The notes under the pieces were generated by a model. That model did no database searches, was not told where the DNA came from, and was given only the letters and a program-made list of their open reading frames with translations. Source: CAKRJP01 sp963589425 (GTDB taxonomy: Bacteria > Bacillota > Clostridia > Lachnospirales > Lachnospiraceae). Taken from it: a stretch of 64,000 nt of DNA. How positions within the stretch are numbered: the first letter of the stretch is position 1; every line of letters starts with the position of its first letter. A program made the position numbers and the translations under genes. Positions 7,091 through 15,772 of this stretch are shown piece by piece. The DNA lies in contig CAVAKZ010000004.1 of assembly GCA_963589425.1 (NCBI GenBank), positions 1 to 64,000 on the forward strand. The letters run 5' to 3'.

Positions 7091-8390
7091 CCCAAAAGGT
7101 GATTGGCTCAAATTGCTTCTTCAGTTCCTTCACCATCACATCTCCGTTAGAATCCTCCACAAATATGTCGTATTTTCCGGGTATACTTCCAAATGTCATG
7201 GTTTTTTCTACCCCTAGATATTCCTTGAGAGTTTTTAGCATCTTGTCTCTGGTTGCATCTTTATGATAGATTTTAATATTTCCATAGCCCTCTAAATACT
7301 GAGATTCATTTAGCACAAGACGATAGTCGGCTGCCTCCTCCATTTGCTGTAGCTGGTCATAAAACCTCCGCAGTTTGTCCATGGTATCTACTACAAAGAG
7401 GTATACAACATTCTCATACATGGGTTGATCTGTCTTTACATAATTTCGATAGAGGGATTTTCTCCGTCTTTCATAAACTCCCTTCATGGAAATATTACTG
7501 AGTTCTTCATAATAAATAACCAGCAAATCATCTACCACTGTGTTGGTAAAATATGCCAGCTCATATTTTTTCAGCTGGTCTGTCATAAACTGAGCCTGGT
7601 CCCTAGACATGGTGCATTTTTTCAGATAGGCATTTTCATTCATATCATAGAGCACTGCTCCGTCCATAGCGATTACCGGATTTTTTATGTGAACCCCCGG
7701 AAGGGCCTCCCTGATTGAAGCCGGTGTTCGCATAGAGGATATGGTAAATTTCATTCCATCGTCTATGAGACGGTTTAATTCTACCTTACTGTAGGAGGTA
7801 AGGGTCATTTCCTTGGTAAGGATGGTATCATCTACTCCTGAAACAAAAAGAATATCTTTAAGTTTCTTTCTTGGCATGTGGACCTTGTTAATAAGAATTG
7901 CCAGAACCACTCCAATCATGGTATCCACCACTCTATTTAATACAAAAAGGAATGGATTTTCATCTGTAATATGGTTTACTGTAATACTTAAGAATACAAC
8001 ACAGGAAAAATAGGAGGAGTTGGTACAGTCTAAAAGCACCGTTGAATACAATACAACCCCTGTAAATACAGAAATCAGTAAATATTGAAGGATTGAGACA
8101 TGCATATCTTCCATTTTTCCTCCGCTGACTGCGATTAAAATCAGAAGCATGATAAGTCCCCAAAAGGCACCGATCAGGGTTCCTGTGGTCCTCTTCTTTC
8201 CCATGTTTTTTGTACTGTCTGTGTAAGGCTGAATACATTGCAGCACTGCCAAGGCTGAATAAAAAGGAATCCCCTGCTGCCCCCTTATATAGTAGATTAC
8301 AAAACAGCAGGCCACTGCTATAGCTGACCTGATAATGCGCTGACCCGGAATGGGCATTTTTTTCTTTTTCTTTTCTTGTTGTTCACTCAT
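7077..8390 (-). CDS. FUSC-type membrane protein fused to a degenerate Cof-like HAD domain
   Basis: 437 residues. Residues 15-170 form a FUSC/aromatic-acid-exporter type membrane half, with about five hydrophobic segments and the YSALAVLQCIQPYTDSTKN helix. Residues 178-430 look like a Cof-type HAD phosphatase: ILFVSGVDDTIL, a SSMRTPASI motif II region, NPVIAMDGAVLYD, and a C-terminal GNIKIYHKDATRDKMLKTLKEYLGV. The HAD motif I is normally D-x-D-G-T; here it reads G-V-D-D-T, so the nucleophilic Asp is missing and phosphatase activity is unlikely. It may be a ligand-sensing domain. It converges with the symporter gene. Confidence 0.8.
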   Translation of the reverse strand: MSEQQEKKKKKMPIPGQRIIRSAIAVACCFVIYYIRGQQGIPFYSALAVLQCIQPYTDSTKNMGKKRTTGTLIGAFWGLIMLLILIAVSGGKMEDMHVSILQYLLISVFTGVVLYSTVLLDCTNSSYFSCVVFLSITVNHITDENPFLFVLNRVVDTMIGVVLAILINKVHMPRKKLKDILFVSGVDDTILTKEMTLTSYSKVELNRLIDDGMKFTISSMRTPASIREALPGVHIKNPVIAMDGAVLYDMNENAYLKKCTMSRDQAQFMTDQLKKYELAYFTNTVVDDLLVIYYEELSNISMKGVYERRRKSLYRNYVKTDQPMYENVVYLFVVDTMDKLRRFYDQLQQMEEAADYRLVLNESQYLEGYGNIKIYHKDATRDKMLKTLKEYLGVEKTMTFGSIPGKYDIFVEDSNGDVMVKELKKQFEPITFWGWTH

Positions 8391-8479
8391 TTTTTCTTAT
8401 CCCTTTCAAACTCTCTCCCGATATCTTACTCCCATCATTCCCCAAAGTATAGCACCAGTTTTCAAAAATCTTTGGAAGC

Positions 8480-8510
8480 AAAAAGAGAACAAGGATCTTC
8501 CCCTGTTCTC
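8480..8510 (-). terminator. Terminator after the 80-aa gene
   Basis: On the minus strand GAGAACAGGGG / CCTTGTTCTC stem followed by TTTTTGC. It ends the transcript of the TAXI-gltS operon before the FUSC gene. Confidence 0.75.
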
Positions 8511-8534
8511 AATCTCGTTTCCTCATAGCGGATT

Positions 8535-8777
8535 TTATGAGTGCTTTTTTATATGGATCTCCGGCACTGCCACAGAATCATAGATAATCTCGGTATTTTT
8601 CTCCTTGCAGAACTCTTCCTGTTCAGGTTCTTTCCTTTCTGCTTCCATAGATGAACCCTTCTCTCTATGAATGTGGACCTCCGGCACTGCTACATTATCA
8701 TACTGCACATCATAGGCATGTTTCTCTGCCATCCTCTTTTCTTTTCTCTCTTTAAGTTTGTCCCAGAACATCTTCAT
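8535..8777 (-). CDS. Small charged protein, 80 aa, with an internal duplication
   Basis: 80 residues, rich in Lys and Glu, with no TM or signal peptide. Two near-identical segments are visible: YDNVAVPEVHIH at residues 26-37 and YDSVAVPEIHIK at residues 66-77, 40 residues apart. The gene starts 16 nt after the gltS stop and is followed by a terminator, so it is the last gene of that operon. No family recognised. The duplicated short motif could be a peptide that docks on a partner, perhaps the transporter; that is speculation. Confidence 0.7.
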   Translation of the reverse strand: MKMFWDKLKERKEKRMAEKHAYDVQYDNVAVPEVHIHREKGSSMEAERKEPEQEEFCKEKNTEIIYDSVAVPEIHIKKHS

Positions 8778-8793
8778 CCCCCAAAATAAGTTC

Positions 8794-9981
8794 TTAAATC
8801 ATATTAATAAAAAATGTAATGATCAGACTGTTTATAAAATCTGCAAATAAACTTCCTACGATAGGTACCAATAGGTAGGCCTTGACCGAAGGCTCATATT
8901 TATCGCAGATTGCCTGCATGTTGGCCATAGCATTAGGTGTTGCTCCCATACCAAATCCGCAAGTACCGGAGGCCAATACCGCCGCATCATAATCTCTTCC
9001 CATAATATTAAAGACTACAAATCTGGCATAGATAAACATTAAAATTACCTGTCCTGCCAAAAGAAGTACCAGAGGAAGGGCCAAAGATGCCAGCTGCCAC
9101 AGCTTTAAGGTTATCATAGCAATTCCTAAAAATAAGGACAAGCATATTCCACCGATATCATTAATTTCTCCCATATGGATGGTAAATTTTCCTGTATACT
9201 CTCCTAAATTTCTAAATAAGGCTGCCGCTATCATTGCCCCAATATAAATTGGGAAAGTCATACCTGTCTTTGTAAGAATCCAGGAAAAAATAGTTCCCAG
9301 ACCGATGGCCAAAATCAGCTGAAAGGTAGCTGCCGGATACATGGTAGTATGACGCATATGTTTTTTCTCATCCTCCACCAGAACACTATCATCCTCTGTA
9401 ACAATAGTGGAAAGCAGGTTCTTCTTTTCAATAAGAGACCTTCCAATAGGGCCGCCGATCAAACTTCCCGCAATCAAGCCAAAGGTGGCTGCCGCTGTAC
9501 AAAGAGTGGTAGCTCCCGTAATATTAAAATCTTCCAAAACCGGTCCGAAAGCTCCTGCCGTTCCATGACCTCCTACCATTGGGATGGACCCGGTACAAAG
9601 ACCGATCAAGGGATCTAAGCCCATTAAACTTGATAGTCCAACAGCAGTGAAATTCTGAATAGTAATTAATAAAATAACCAGAATCAAAAATACTCCCAGG
9701 GCCTTTCCTCCACTTTTTAATACCTTTAAGTTGGCCTGGAAGCCTACAGAGGTAAAGAAAAATACCATGCAAACTTCTCTTAGGGTATCATCAAAGCTGA
9801 TCTCTGCGATTCCCGTAGCATACAAAAGACAGGTAAAGATTGCAAAAAGCAGACCTCCCACTACCGGAGCAGGAATACAAAATCGCTCTAACACATTGAT
9901 CCTTTTTTTCAAAAAACTTCCCAGCATCAAAACCAGCACCGCAATGGCCAGGGTCTGATACATATCTATATTAATCGCCAT
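8794..9981 (-). CDS. gltS: Sodium/glutamate symporter GltS
   Basis: 395 residues, the normal length of GltS, which imports glutamate with Na+. Family patterns are visible: FCIPAPVVGGLLFAI near residue 35, the GSIPMVGGHGTAGAFGPVLE pore loop near 130-150, and its symmetry mate CGFGMGATPNAMANMQAI near 345. About ten TM segments. Unusually, it lies 56 nt downstream of a TAXI-type solute-binding lipoprotein and not with TRAP membrane subunits. The binding protein may deliver substrate to this carrier. Family call is firm; the partnership is inference from co-location. Confidence 0.93.
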   Translation of the reverse strand: MAINIDMYQTLAIAVLVLMLGSFLKKRINVLERFCIPAPVVGGLLFAIFTCLLYATGIAEISFDDTLREVCMVFFFTSVGFQANLKVLKSGGKALGVFLILVILLITIQNFTAVGLSSLMGLDPLIGLCTGSIPMVGGHGTAGAFGPVLEDFNITGATTLCTAAATFGLIAGSLIGGPIGRSLIEKKNLLSTIVTEDDSVLVEDEKKHMRHTTMYPAATFQLILAIGLGTIFSWILTKTGMTFPIYIGAMIAAALFRNLGEYTGKFTIHMGEINDIGGICLSLFLGIAMITLKLWQLASLALPLVLLLAGQVILMFIYARFVVFNIMGRDYDAAVLASGTCGFGMGATPNAMANMQAICDKYEPSVKAYLLVPIVGSLFADFINSLIITFFINMI

Positions 9982-10037
9982 ATTTCTCGCCTTTCTATTT
10001 TCACTTCTCTAAACTTGCTTAAAGCTTCCAGTAGCTA

Positions 10038-10994
10038 CTATTCAACATCCACACTAATTCCCTGGTCCTTATAGTAGGCAGCCGCTCCGGCATGGAAAGG
10101 TATCGTTACATTTTCCACTGCAGTTTCCTCCTGTAGAGAAATATCCATAGGCAGGGCATATCCTATATCACTCTCATGTTTAAAGAGGGACTCTGTAAGG
10201 TCCTTAACAGTATCCTCTCCCAGATCATTTCTTGCTAAAAGCAGACACTCTACTCCCACAGTATTGATCGCTTCCTTCTGATTGGTATAGGTGTCAGCCG
10301 CAATGGTGCAAGGCACATAAGTGTCATAGGCCTTTGTCAATTTTTCAACATGTTCCTCATCCAGCGAAATTAACTTAACGTCGCATTTTCTTGCCAGTTC
10401 CTCAATTACTGTAGTCTGGGTGCCTGAGGTACAGAACATAGCATCGATCTTGCCATTTACCATAGCTTCCGCTGCCTCTGTATAATCATAATTTCCCATG
10501 TCCACCAGTTTCTCATTTAATCCATAAATGCTAAGGATCTCTTTGGCATTTCGCTCTGTTCCGGATTCCGTTTCGCCTACACTGATGGTATGTCCCATAA
10601 GATCATCTACTGTATTAATTCCTGAATCCCCCCGTACAAGCAGCTGGCAGGCCTCTGTATAAAGAGCTCCTATGGCACTGTAACCTTTAAGAGGTTTCTT
10701 CTCATAGTCTCCCCTGCCATTGTAGGCATCCTCTGTTACGTCTGCCTGGGCAATAGCCAGCTGAATATATCCCTCTGACAAAAGCCTTAGGTTGGCTGCG
10801 GTACCGGCAGTATTCTTAACTACTATCTCCAAATCTTCCTGGTCTTCTTCCGCCACCTGGGTAAAGGCATTGGCAAAGGAAGCATACATAGCTCCTACCC
10901 TGGCTGCCCCAAATCGGATACTGCTATCTTTTCCACTGCATCCAACAGCCAAAATAGCTGTCAGTCCGATGATTGCTGCTGTTAGTTTTTTCAT
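10038..10994 (-). CDS. TAXI family solute-binding lipoprotein
   Basis: 318 residues. Lipobox AVGC with Cys19 marks a lipoprotein. The mature part has the TAXI signature: IRFGAARVGAMYASFANAFTQ, then NTAGTAANLRLLSEGYIQLAIAQADVTEDAYNG, ISVGETESGTERNAKEIL and AEAMVNGKIDAMFCTSG. TAXI proteins normally serve TRAP transporters through the DctQM membrane proteins. None is encoded here; gltS follows directly. The TAXI subgroup is known to bind glutamate in some cases, which would fit GltS. It starts 4 nt after the stop of the 539-aa membrane protein, so the three genes are tightly linked. Confidence 0.9.
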   Translation of the reverse strand: MKKLTAAIIGLTAILAVGCSGKDSSIRFGAARVGAMYASFANAFTQVAEEDQEDLEIVVKNTAGTAANLRLLSEGYIQLAIAQADVTEDAYNGRGDYEKKPLKGYSAIGALYTEACQLLVRGDSGINTVDDLMGHTISVGETESGTERNAKEILSIYGLNEKLVDMGNYDYTEAAEAMVNGKIDAMFCTSGTQTTVIEELARKCDVKLISLDEEHVEKLTKAYDTYVPCTIAADTYTNQKEAINTVGVECLLLARNDLGEDTVKDLTESLFKHESDIGYALPMDISLQEETAVENVTIPFHAGAAAYYKDQGISVDVE

Positions 10995-10998
10995 GAAT

Positions 10999-12618
10999 TT
11001 ACTCCTTTATTTCTAAGTCTGTCACCAACTTTGAATCTTCATTGTCTTTATACTTTAAAGTCACAGAATCTCCCACCTCTAGTTTTACAACTTCTAAAAA
11101 GTCTGCCACTGATACATCGTAAATCTCATCACTGCCCTCTAGCATCAAATAATAATGAGAAGTTCCATCTATAACTGCCTGGGCAATTTTTTCCAGCTTT
11201 CCGGAAATCTCCTCTTCCTTTCTGGTGTCCTTGTCTGCTTCCTTTACCCCGTTGCTAAGAAGGAGTTCCTGGTAGGAATCCTGACAAGTACTTACACTGT
11301 CTCCTATAGCAACAATCTGGTATTTTTGAACATTTACCATGGCATACTTCTTTACCAAACCTGCATCATCCTTTAAAGCCACAAAATAGGTAGGCTCCCC
11401 GGAAATGTTAAGAAGCAGGGGAAAGGTCGCGCTATATTTCAAATTCTGCACCTGGCCTTCTGCGGAAGACATAGCTGAAGACTCAGTTGCTCCCTCCACT
11501 TCATAGTACTTTGTCTCCATAGTCCGCTGATTTGCAAGGACAAAGCCTACATTAGACTGGTCTCCATTGACAGAAGTAACGCCTGTATACATCCACACAT
11601 CATCATCAAGGGCCAGATAATTATAGCCATCTGTGGTGCTTAGGCAGTCTTTCTGACTTAGGATGCTATTAAAAAAGCCATGTTTTAAAGTTCCATAGTA
11701 ATTAAATAATTTCACTAAAAGGTCTGCGGAATATACCCGGTCTACCCACTGGGGGACATCCTCCACGTCATAGGTGGCCATCTCCCCTGTAATCGCATTA
11801 CAAAGAACAACTTTCCCCACCGTCTCGCCTCCAAAGAGACCGATCTTAAACTTCTTTACCGGGGCCACCCAGTAAGGCACCCCATCCTCATCGATTTCAA
11901 AACTTAGGTCTCCGTAAATGTAGCTAGGATGGGCAAATCTTAGATGTCTGTAGATGTTCCGGTTAAAGTGGTCGCTGCTAGTATACTTCATTCCCTCTTT
12001 AAGCTTTACAAGTTCCGTGTTCTGGGTAGCCATATTAATGCGAATATATGCAGGAATACCATCCTTCATATTGGTAAACCACTTAATAAGGCTGGCATAT
12101 TTTAAGGGAGAAACCCGCACCGGATTATCCTTATAATTAATCTGACTGTAAATATCATCTACCTCAAACTGGGAAACCATCTCCACCATGCTTCCCATTT
12201 TCCGGTCTCCTAATAAGGTGGCAGTATCTCTGTCAAGAAGAGGGATTTTATCGAAGGACAACTCCTCCACATCATCAGTAAAGGTCCCCTCCTCCACTGT
12301 CATAAGCTTCTCGTAGGCAGAAGCATTTACAATCTCCGATGACAACACAGACCCCACCACATAGACAAGGCCAAGACCTACAATAAGGCCAAGGAAAATC
12401 TTTAAAATCTTATCTTCTCTAAACTCCATAAGGGTCCTTATTCCATACTCTCTGCCCCTTCTGGCTAGGTAGTAAAAAAACAGCAACACAAGAAATATAG
12501 CAAGCAAGTACCAGGTTTCACTGGAATGTAAATTAAAAGCAGGAAGGGTTACATAGTAATAAATCCCTGCCATTATGATTAAAACAAGGCCGATTAAAGC
12601 CTTACTATTCTTTTTCAT
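10999..12618 (-). CDS. Uncharacterised membrane-anchored protein, 539 aa
   Basis: Three hydrophobic segments near the N-terminus (about residues 8-25, 34-50 and 72-95) are followed by a roughly 440-residue soluble part, probably outside the cell. This part contains the stretch PYWVAPVKKFKIGLFGGETVG followed by VVLCNAITGEM, reminiscent of a repeated beta structure. The C-terminal 80 residues look like an OB-type fold (GTSHYYLMLEG, VGDSVTLKYKDN). I do not recognise the family. It is the first gene of the TAXI-gltS operon, with its own promoter at 12645-12673. Its role, perhaps scaffold or sensor for the transporter, is unknown. Confidence 0.75.
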   Translation of the reverse strand: MKKNSKALIGLVLIIMAGIYYYVTLPAFNLHSSETWYLLAIFLVLLFFYYLARRGREYGIRTLMEFREDKILKIFLGLIVGLGLVYVVGSVLSSEIVNASAYEKLMTVEEGTFTDDVEELSFDKIPLLDRDTATLLGDRKMGSMVEMVSQFEVDDIYSQINYKDNPVRVSPLKYASLIKWFTNMKDGIPAYIRINMATQNTELVKLKEGMKYTSSDHFNRNIYRHLRFAHPSYIYGDLSFEIDEDGVPYWVAPVKKFKIGLFGGETVGKVVLCNAITGEMATYDVEDVPQWVDRVYSADLLVKLFNYYGTLKHGFFNSILSQKDCLSTTDGYNYLALDDDVWMYTGVTSVNGDQSNVGFVLANQRTMETKYYEVEGATESSAMSSAEGQVQNLKYSATFPLLLNISGEPTYFVALKDDAGLVKKYAMVNVQKYQIVAIGDSVSTCQDSYQELLLSNGVKEADKDTRKEEEISGKLEKIAQAVIDGTSHYYLMLEGSDEIYDVSVADFLEVVKLEVGDSVTLKYKDNEDSKLVTDLEIKE

Positions 12619-12644
12619 TTATAAGTTCCTCCTGTTTTCGACAC

Positions 12645-12673
12645 ATTGTAACATGGTTTTGACAAATAGACAA
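12645..12673 (-). promoter_or_regulatory. Promoter of the membrane protein-TAXI-gltS operon
   Basis: Minus strand TTGTCT (12668-12673), 17 nt, TACAAT (12645-12650), about 27 nt upstream of the start codon, with AGGAGGAAC as ribosome site between. Confidence 0.65.
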
Positions 12674-12717
12674 CTTTCTATTAATTCAGTCCATTGACTA
12701 GCATCTTTTAAAATTGA

Positions 12718-12776
12718 CAAAAAAATCCCTTAAAAGCAGACCTTCAGGATGCAGCTTGTCCACTTTCAAGGGATCC
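12718..12776 (-). terminator. Terminator of trkA-trkH
   Basis: Minus strand ATCCCTTGAAAG pairs with CTTTTAAGGGAT around an inner hairpin, followed by TTTTTTT. It lies just after the trkH stop codon. Confidence 0.75.
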
Positions 12777-12780
12777 TATA

Positions 12781-14226
12781 TTAAAATTTTCGTCTCCAAG
12801 CACTGACTGTAAAGAGAATCAGCATGGGGAATAATTCCAATCTTCCTGCCAACATGTCAAAGCTTAAAACTAACTTTGAAAATGGCGAGAAGGAAGAAAA
12901 GTTGCCGGAAGGTCCTACCAGGGAAATTCCCGGTCCTACATTTCCAATACAAGTCAAAACACTACTAAAGGTAGTAGCAAAATCCTTATTATCAATTGCC
13001 ACCAGCAGAACAGATACAATAAAAATCATTACATAGGACATCAGATAAATGGATAAGGTTCGGATGCCATCCTCATTTACCTTCTTGTCGTTAACCTTAA
13101 TAATACAGACATTCTTTGGATGTACTATGGTTAAAATTTCCTTTCGGATGCATTTACAGATCATAATCAGTCTTGAAACCTTCATTCCGCCGCCGGTTGA
13201 GGAGGCACAGGCTCCCACCACCATAAGCATCATTAAAATGCACTGGGATAGCATAGGCCAATTATTGTAATCTGTGGTGGCATATCCTGTAGTAGTGATA
13301 ATAGATGCCACCTGGAAAACTGCATAGCGGAAGGATTTTAGGAGGCTTCCAAACTGACCATAAATATTCCAGGTAATAATTCCTGTAGAAACTGCAATAA
13401 TTCCTAAGTAAACCCTAAGCTCTTCATTTTTAAGGAAGGCTCTCACCTCTCCAATTAATAAAAAGTAAAACAAGCTGAAGTTAATACCAAAGAGAATCAT
13501 AAATATGGTGATCACACCGTCAATATAGGCGCTGTCGAAATATCCTACACTGGCTGAATAATTAGAAAATCCTCCGGTTCCTGCTGTGCCAAAGGCATGG
13601 ATCAAGCTATCAAAAAGGTCCATTCCACCTAAAAGGAGGAATACCACCTCAATGGCTGTAAGGATCAGGTACATTGCATACAGGATTCTGGCTGTTGTAG
13701 TGGCCTTAGGCATCAACTTATCCTTGTCCGGCCCCGGTACCTCTGCCCGCATCAAATGCATGGAGTTATTCTTATCCAAGGCAGTAATTACCATTACAAA
13801 AACCAGCACGCCCATTCCGCCAATCCAATGGGTAAAACTTCGCCAAAAGAGCATACACTTAGGCAAGGATTCTACATCTGTAAGCAAGGTGGATCCCGTA
13901 GTTGTAAATCCCGAGATAGTCTCAAAAAAGGCATCCACAAAACTTGGAATACTTCCTGAAATCGTAAAGGGAAGAGCTCCGAAAATGGACCAAAGGATCC
14001 AGGCAGAAGCTACGATCAACATCCCTTCTTTTCCATAGATTGTCTGATCCTTAGGGGTCTTCACTCCAAAGGCAACATAAATAACAAAGAGAATTCCTGC
14101 GGAAATTAAAAAGGCAATGCCTGATCCCTCTCCGTAGAGGCAGGATACTAAAGCCGGAAGCAGCAAAAGAGCTGCCTCTACTCCCAGCATCCTGGCCAAA
14201 ATATATAAAATCATTCTTCGATTCAT
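12781..14226 (-). CDS. trkH: TrkH family potassium uptake protein
   Basis: 481 residues, the TrkH/KtrB superfamily of K+ translocating subunits. The four pseudo-repeats of the selectivity filter are visible: SGFTTTGSTL (first), FGTAGTGGFSNYS (second), TTTGYATTDYNNW (third) and CIGNVGPGIS (fourth). The Gly residues that coordinate K+ are retained. LSFDMLAGRLELFPMLILF ends the protein, as usual. It starts 14 nt after trkA and depends on TrkA as its cytoplasmic gate. Terminator at 12718-12776. Confidence 0.94.
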   Translation of the reverse strand: MNRRMILYILARMLGVEAALLLLPALVSCLYGEGSGIAFLISAGILFVIYVAFGVKTPKDQTIYGKEGMLIVASAWILWSIFGALPFTISGSIPSFVDAFFETISGFTTTGSTLLTDVESLPKCMLFWRSFTHWIGGMGVLVFVMVITALDKNNSMHLMRAEVPGPDKDKLMPKATTTARILYAMYLILTAIEVVFLLLGGMDLFDSLIHAFGTAGTGGFSNYSASVGYFDSAYIDGVITIFMILFGINFSLFYFLLIGEVRAFLKNEELRVYLGIIAVSTGIITWNIYGQFGSLLKSFRYAVFQVASIITTTGYATTDYNNWPMLSQCILMMLMVVGACASSTGGGMKVSRLIMICKCIRKEILTIVHPKNVCIIKVNDKKVNEDGIRTLSIYLMSYVMIFIVSVLLVAIDNKDFATTFSSVLTCIGNVGPGISLVGPSGNFSSFSPFSKLVLSFDMLAGRLELFPMLILFTVSAWRRKF

Positions 14227-14240
14227 AACTTCACCGCTCC

Positions 14241-15599
14241 CTATTTCAAAATATCTCTGAAACTATTAACAGAACGATTTCTCGTGACAATAATCACACT
14301 GTCACCTACTTCTAAATGGCTGTCACCATTCGGAATAATGATCTTTCTTTTACGGCCTATGCAGGCGATCAAATTGTTAGATTTTAATTTCAGATCCTTC
14401 AAAGGAATTCCTACATATTCACTAGATTTCTTGATAATAAACTCTAGGGCTTCTACCTGACCATCAATCAGTCTGTACATGGTCTCTACATTCTCGCTGG
14501 AATAAGAATTCTTTCTTGCTCGGACATAACGCATAATGGTGTTAGCTGTGGCAGTTTTAGCAGATACAATACTGTCAATGCCAAGGCCTGCTACCATTCT
14601 AGCCCTATTATCTTCATTGACCTTAGCTACAATCTTCTCAATTCCAAGGGAAACCCCAAAAAGGGAAATAATAATATTTTCCTCATCCATACCCGTAAGG
14701 CTGATCAAGGCATCTGCCTCTTTTGCTCCCTCTTCTAGCAGTAAGGCCTGCTCTGAGGCATCTCCGTTAATAATGGTAGCCTCCGGCAAGGTCTCACAAA
14801 GTTCCTCACAGCGTTTTTCATTAATCTCGATAATCTTTACCTGCATCTTGGCCTGCAAAAGACGTCTTGCCAAATAGTAGCATACATGCCCGCCACCGCA
14901 GATGATTACCTTCTTTACTCTGGTAAGGCGATGTCCCATCTTCTTAAAGAAGAGACGCAAGTTCTCTCTGGAGGCTGTAATGTGGATCTTATCTCCTGCC
15001 TGGAGAACAAAATTACCATCCGGAATAAAAACCTCCTCTCCGCGCCTAACAGCACAGATCAGCATCTTGATCTGATAGGTCTTATAAAGTTCTGCTAGGG
15101 GCATTCCCACCAGCAGACTATTGTCTTTAATGACATACTCAATTAACTCCACACGGCCCTTCATAAAGGTCTCTACCTTACTGGCCTCCGGGAACAGTAA
15201 GACTCTTGCAATCTCATCCGCTGCTGTAAGCTCCGGGTTAATGGCCATACTCAAGTGCAAATCTCCTTTTAACAGGTCTAACTGTCCATAATAAATTGGA
15301 TTTCGCACTCTGGCAATGGTATGCTTTGCCCCAAGCCGCTTTGCAAACAGACAAGCTAAGAGGTTTAATTCGTCCATGGAAGTACATGCAATCAACATGT
15401 CTGCATTTGGCACATCTGCCTGCTTTAAAATCTCTACATCTGCTCCGTTTCCATGGATACAGATAATATCCATCTGATTGACTGCATTCATAAGTTTTGT
15501 CTGATTTTGATCAATCAGTACTACATCATAATCTTCTTCTGATAACTGAGCGGTCAATTTATGACCAACTTTACCGTCACCAATGATCACAATTTTCAT
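14241..15599 (-). CDS. trkA: Trk potassium uptake regulatory subunit TrkA
   Basis: 452 residues with two RCK halves. Each has a Rossmann fold (GDGKVGHKLTAQL at residues 7-19; GGGHVCYYLARRL in the second half) and a TrkA_C domain. TrkA binds NAD(H) or nucleotides and gates TrkH. I place the start at ATG 15597-15599, giving MKIVIIGDGKVG, because TAGGAG lies 7 nt upstream; the longer frame to 15674 adds 25 residues without family similarity and lacks a ribosome site. An extended -10 (TGCTATAAT, 15679-15684) lies upstream. Confidence 0.94.
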   Translation of the reverse strand: MKIVIIGDGKVGHKLTAQLSEEDYDVVLIDQNQTKLMNAVNQMDIICIHGNGADVEILKQADVPNADMLIACTSMDELNLLACLFAKRLGAKHTIARVRNPIYYGQLDLLKGDLHLSMAINPELTAADEIARVLLFPEASKVETFMKGRVELIEYVIKDNSLLVGMPLAELYKTYQIKMLICAVRRGEEVFIPDGNFVLQAGDKIHITASRENLRLFFKKMGHRLTRVKKVIICGGGHVCYYLARRLLQAKMQVKIIEINEKRCEELCETLPEATIINGDASEQALLLEEGAKEADALISLTGMDEENIIISLFGVSLGIEKIVAKVNEDNRARMVAGLGIDSIVSAKTATANTIMRYVRARKNSYSSENVETMYRLIDGQVEALEFIIKKSSEYVGIPLKDLKLKSNNLIACIGRKRKIIIPNGDSHLEVGDSVIIVTRNRSVNSFRDILK

Positions 15600-15700
15600 T
15601 TTTTCGCTCCTATAAAATCCATAAAATCTTAGCGCATTTTTAACAAAATTCCCCATAAATACGCTATTTAGCAAGGAGATTATAGCACTTTCTTACCAAT

Positions 15701-15732
15701 AAAAAAAGCCCCATTTCATTGAGGCTTTTTTC
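15701..15732. terminator. Bidirectional terminator between trkA and the EF-G-like gene
   Basis: AAAAAAAGCCCC, loop, GAGGCTTTTTT. Poly-T flanks exist on both strands; on the minus strand it terminates the EF-G-like gene ending at 15773. Confidence 0.8.
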
Positions 15733-15772
15733 TAAATCAAGTACATTATTATCATTAGTTTTCTGTAGCTTT

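Noticed and set aside
15600..15674. Longer TrkA start at 15674
   Set aside because: Adds 25 residues upstream of the Rossmann start with no ribosome site; ATG 15599 has TAGGAG.
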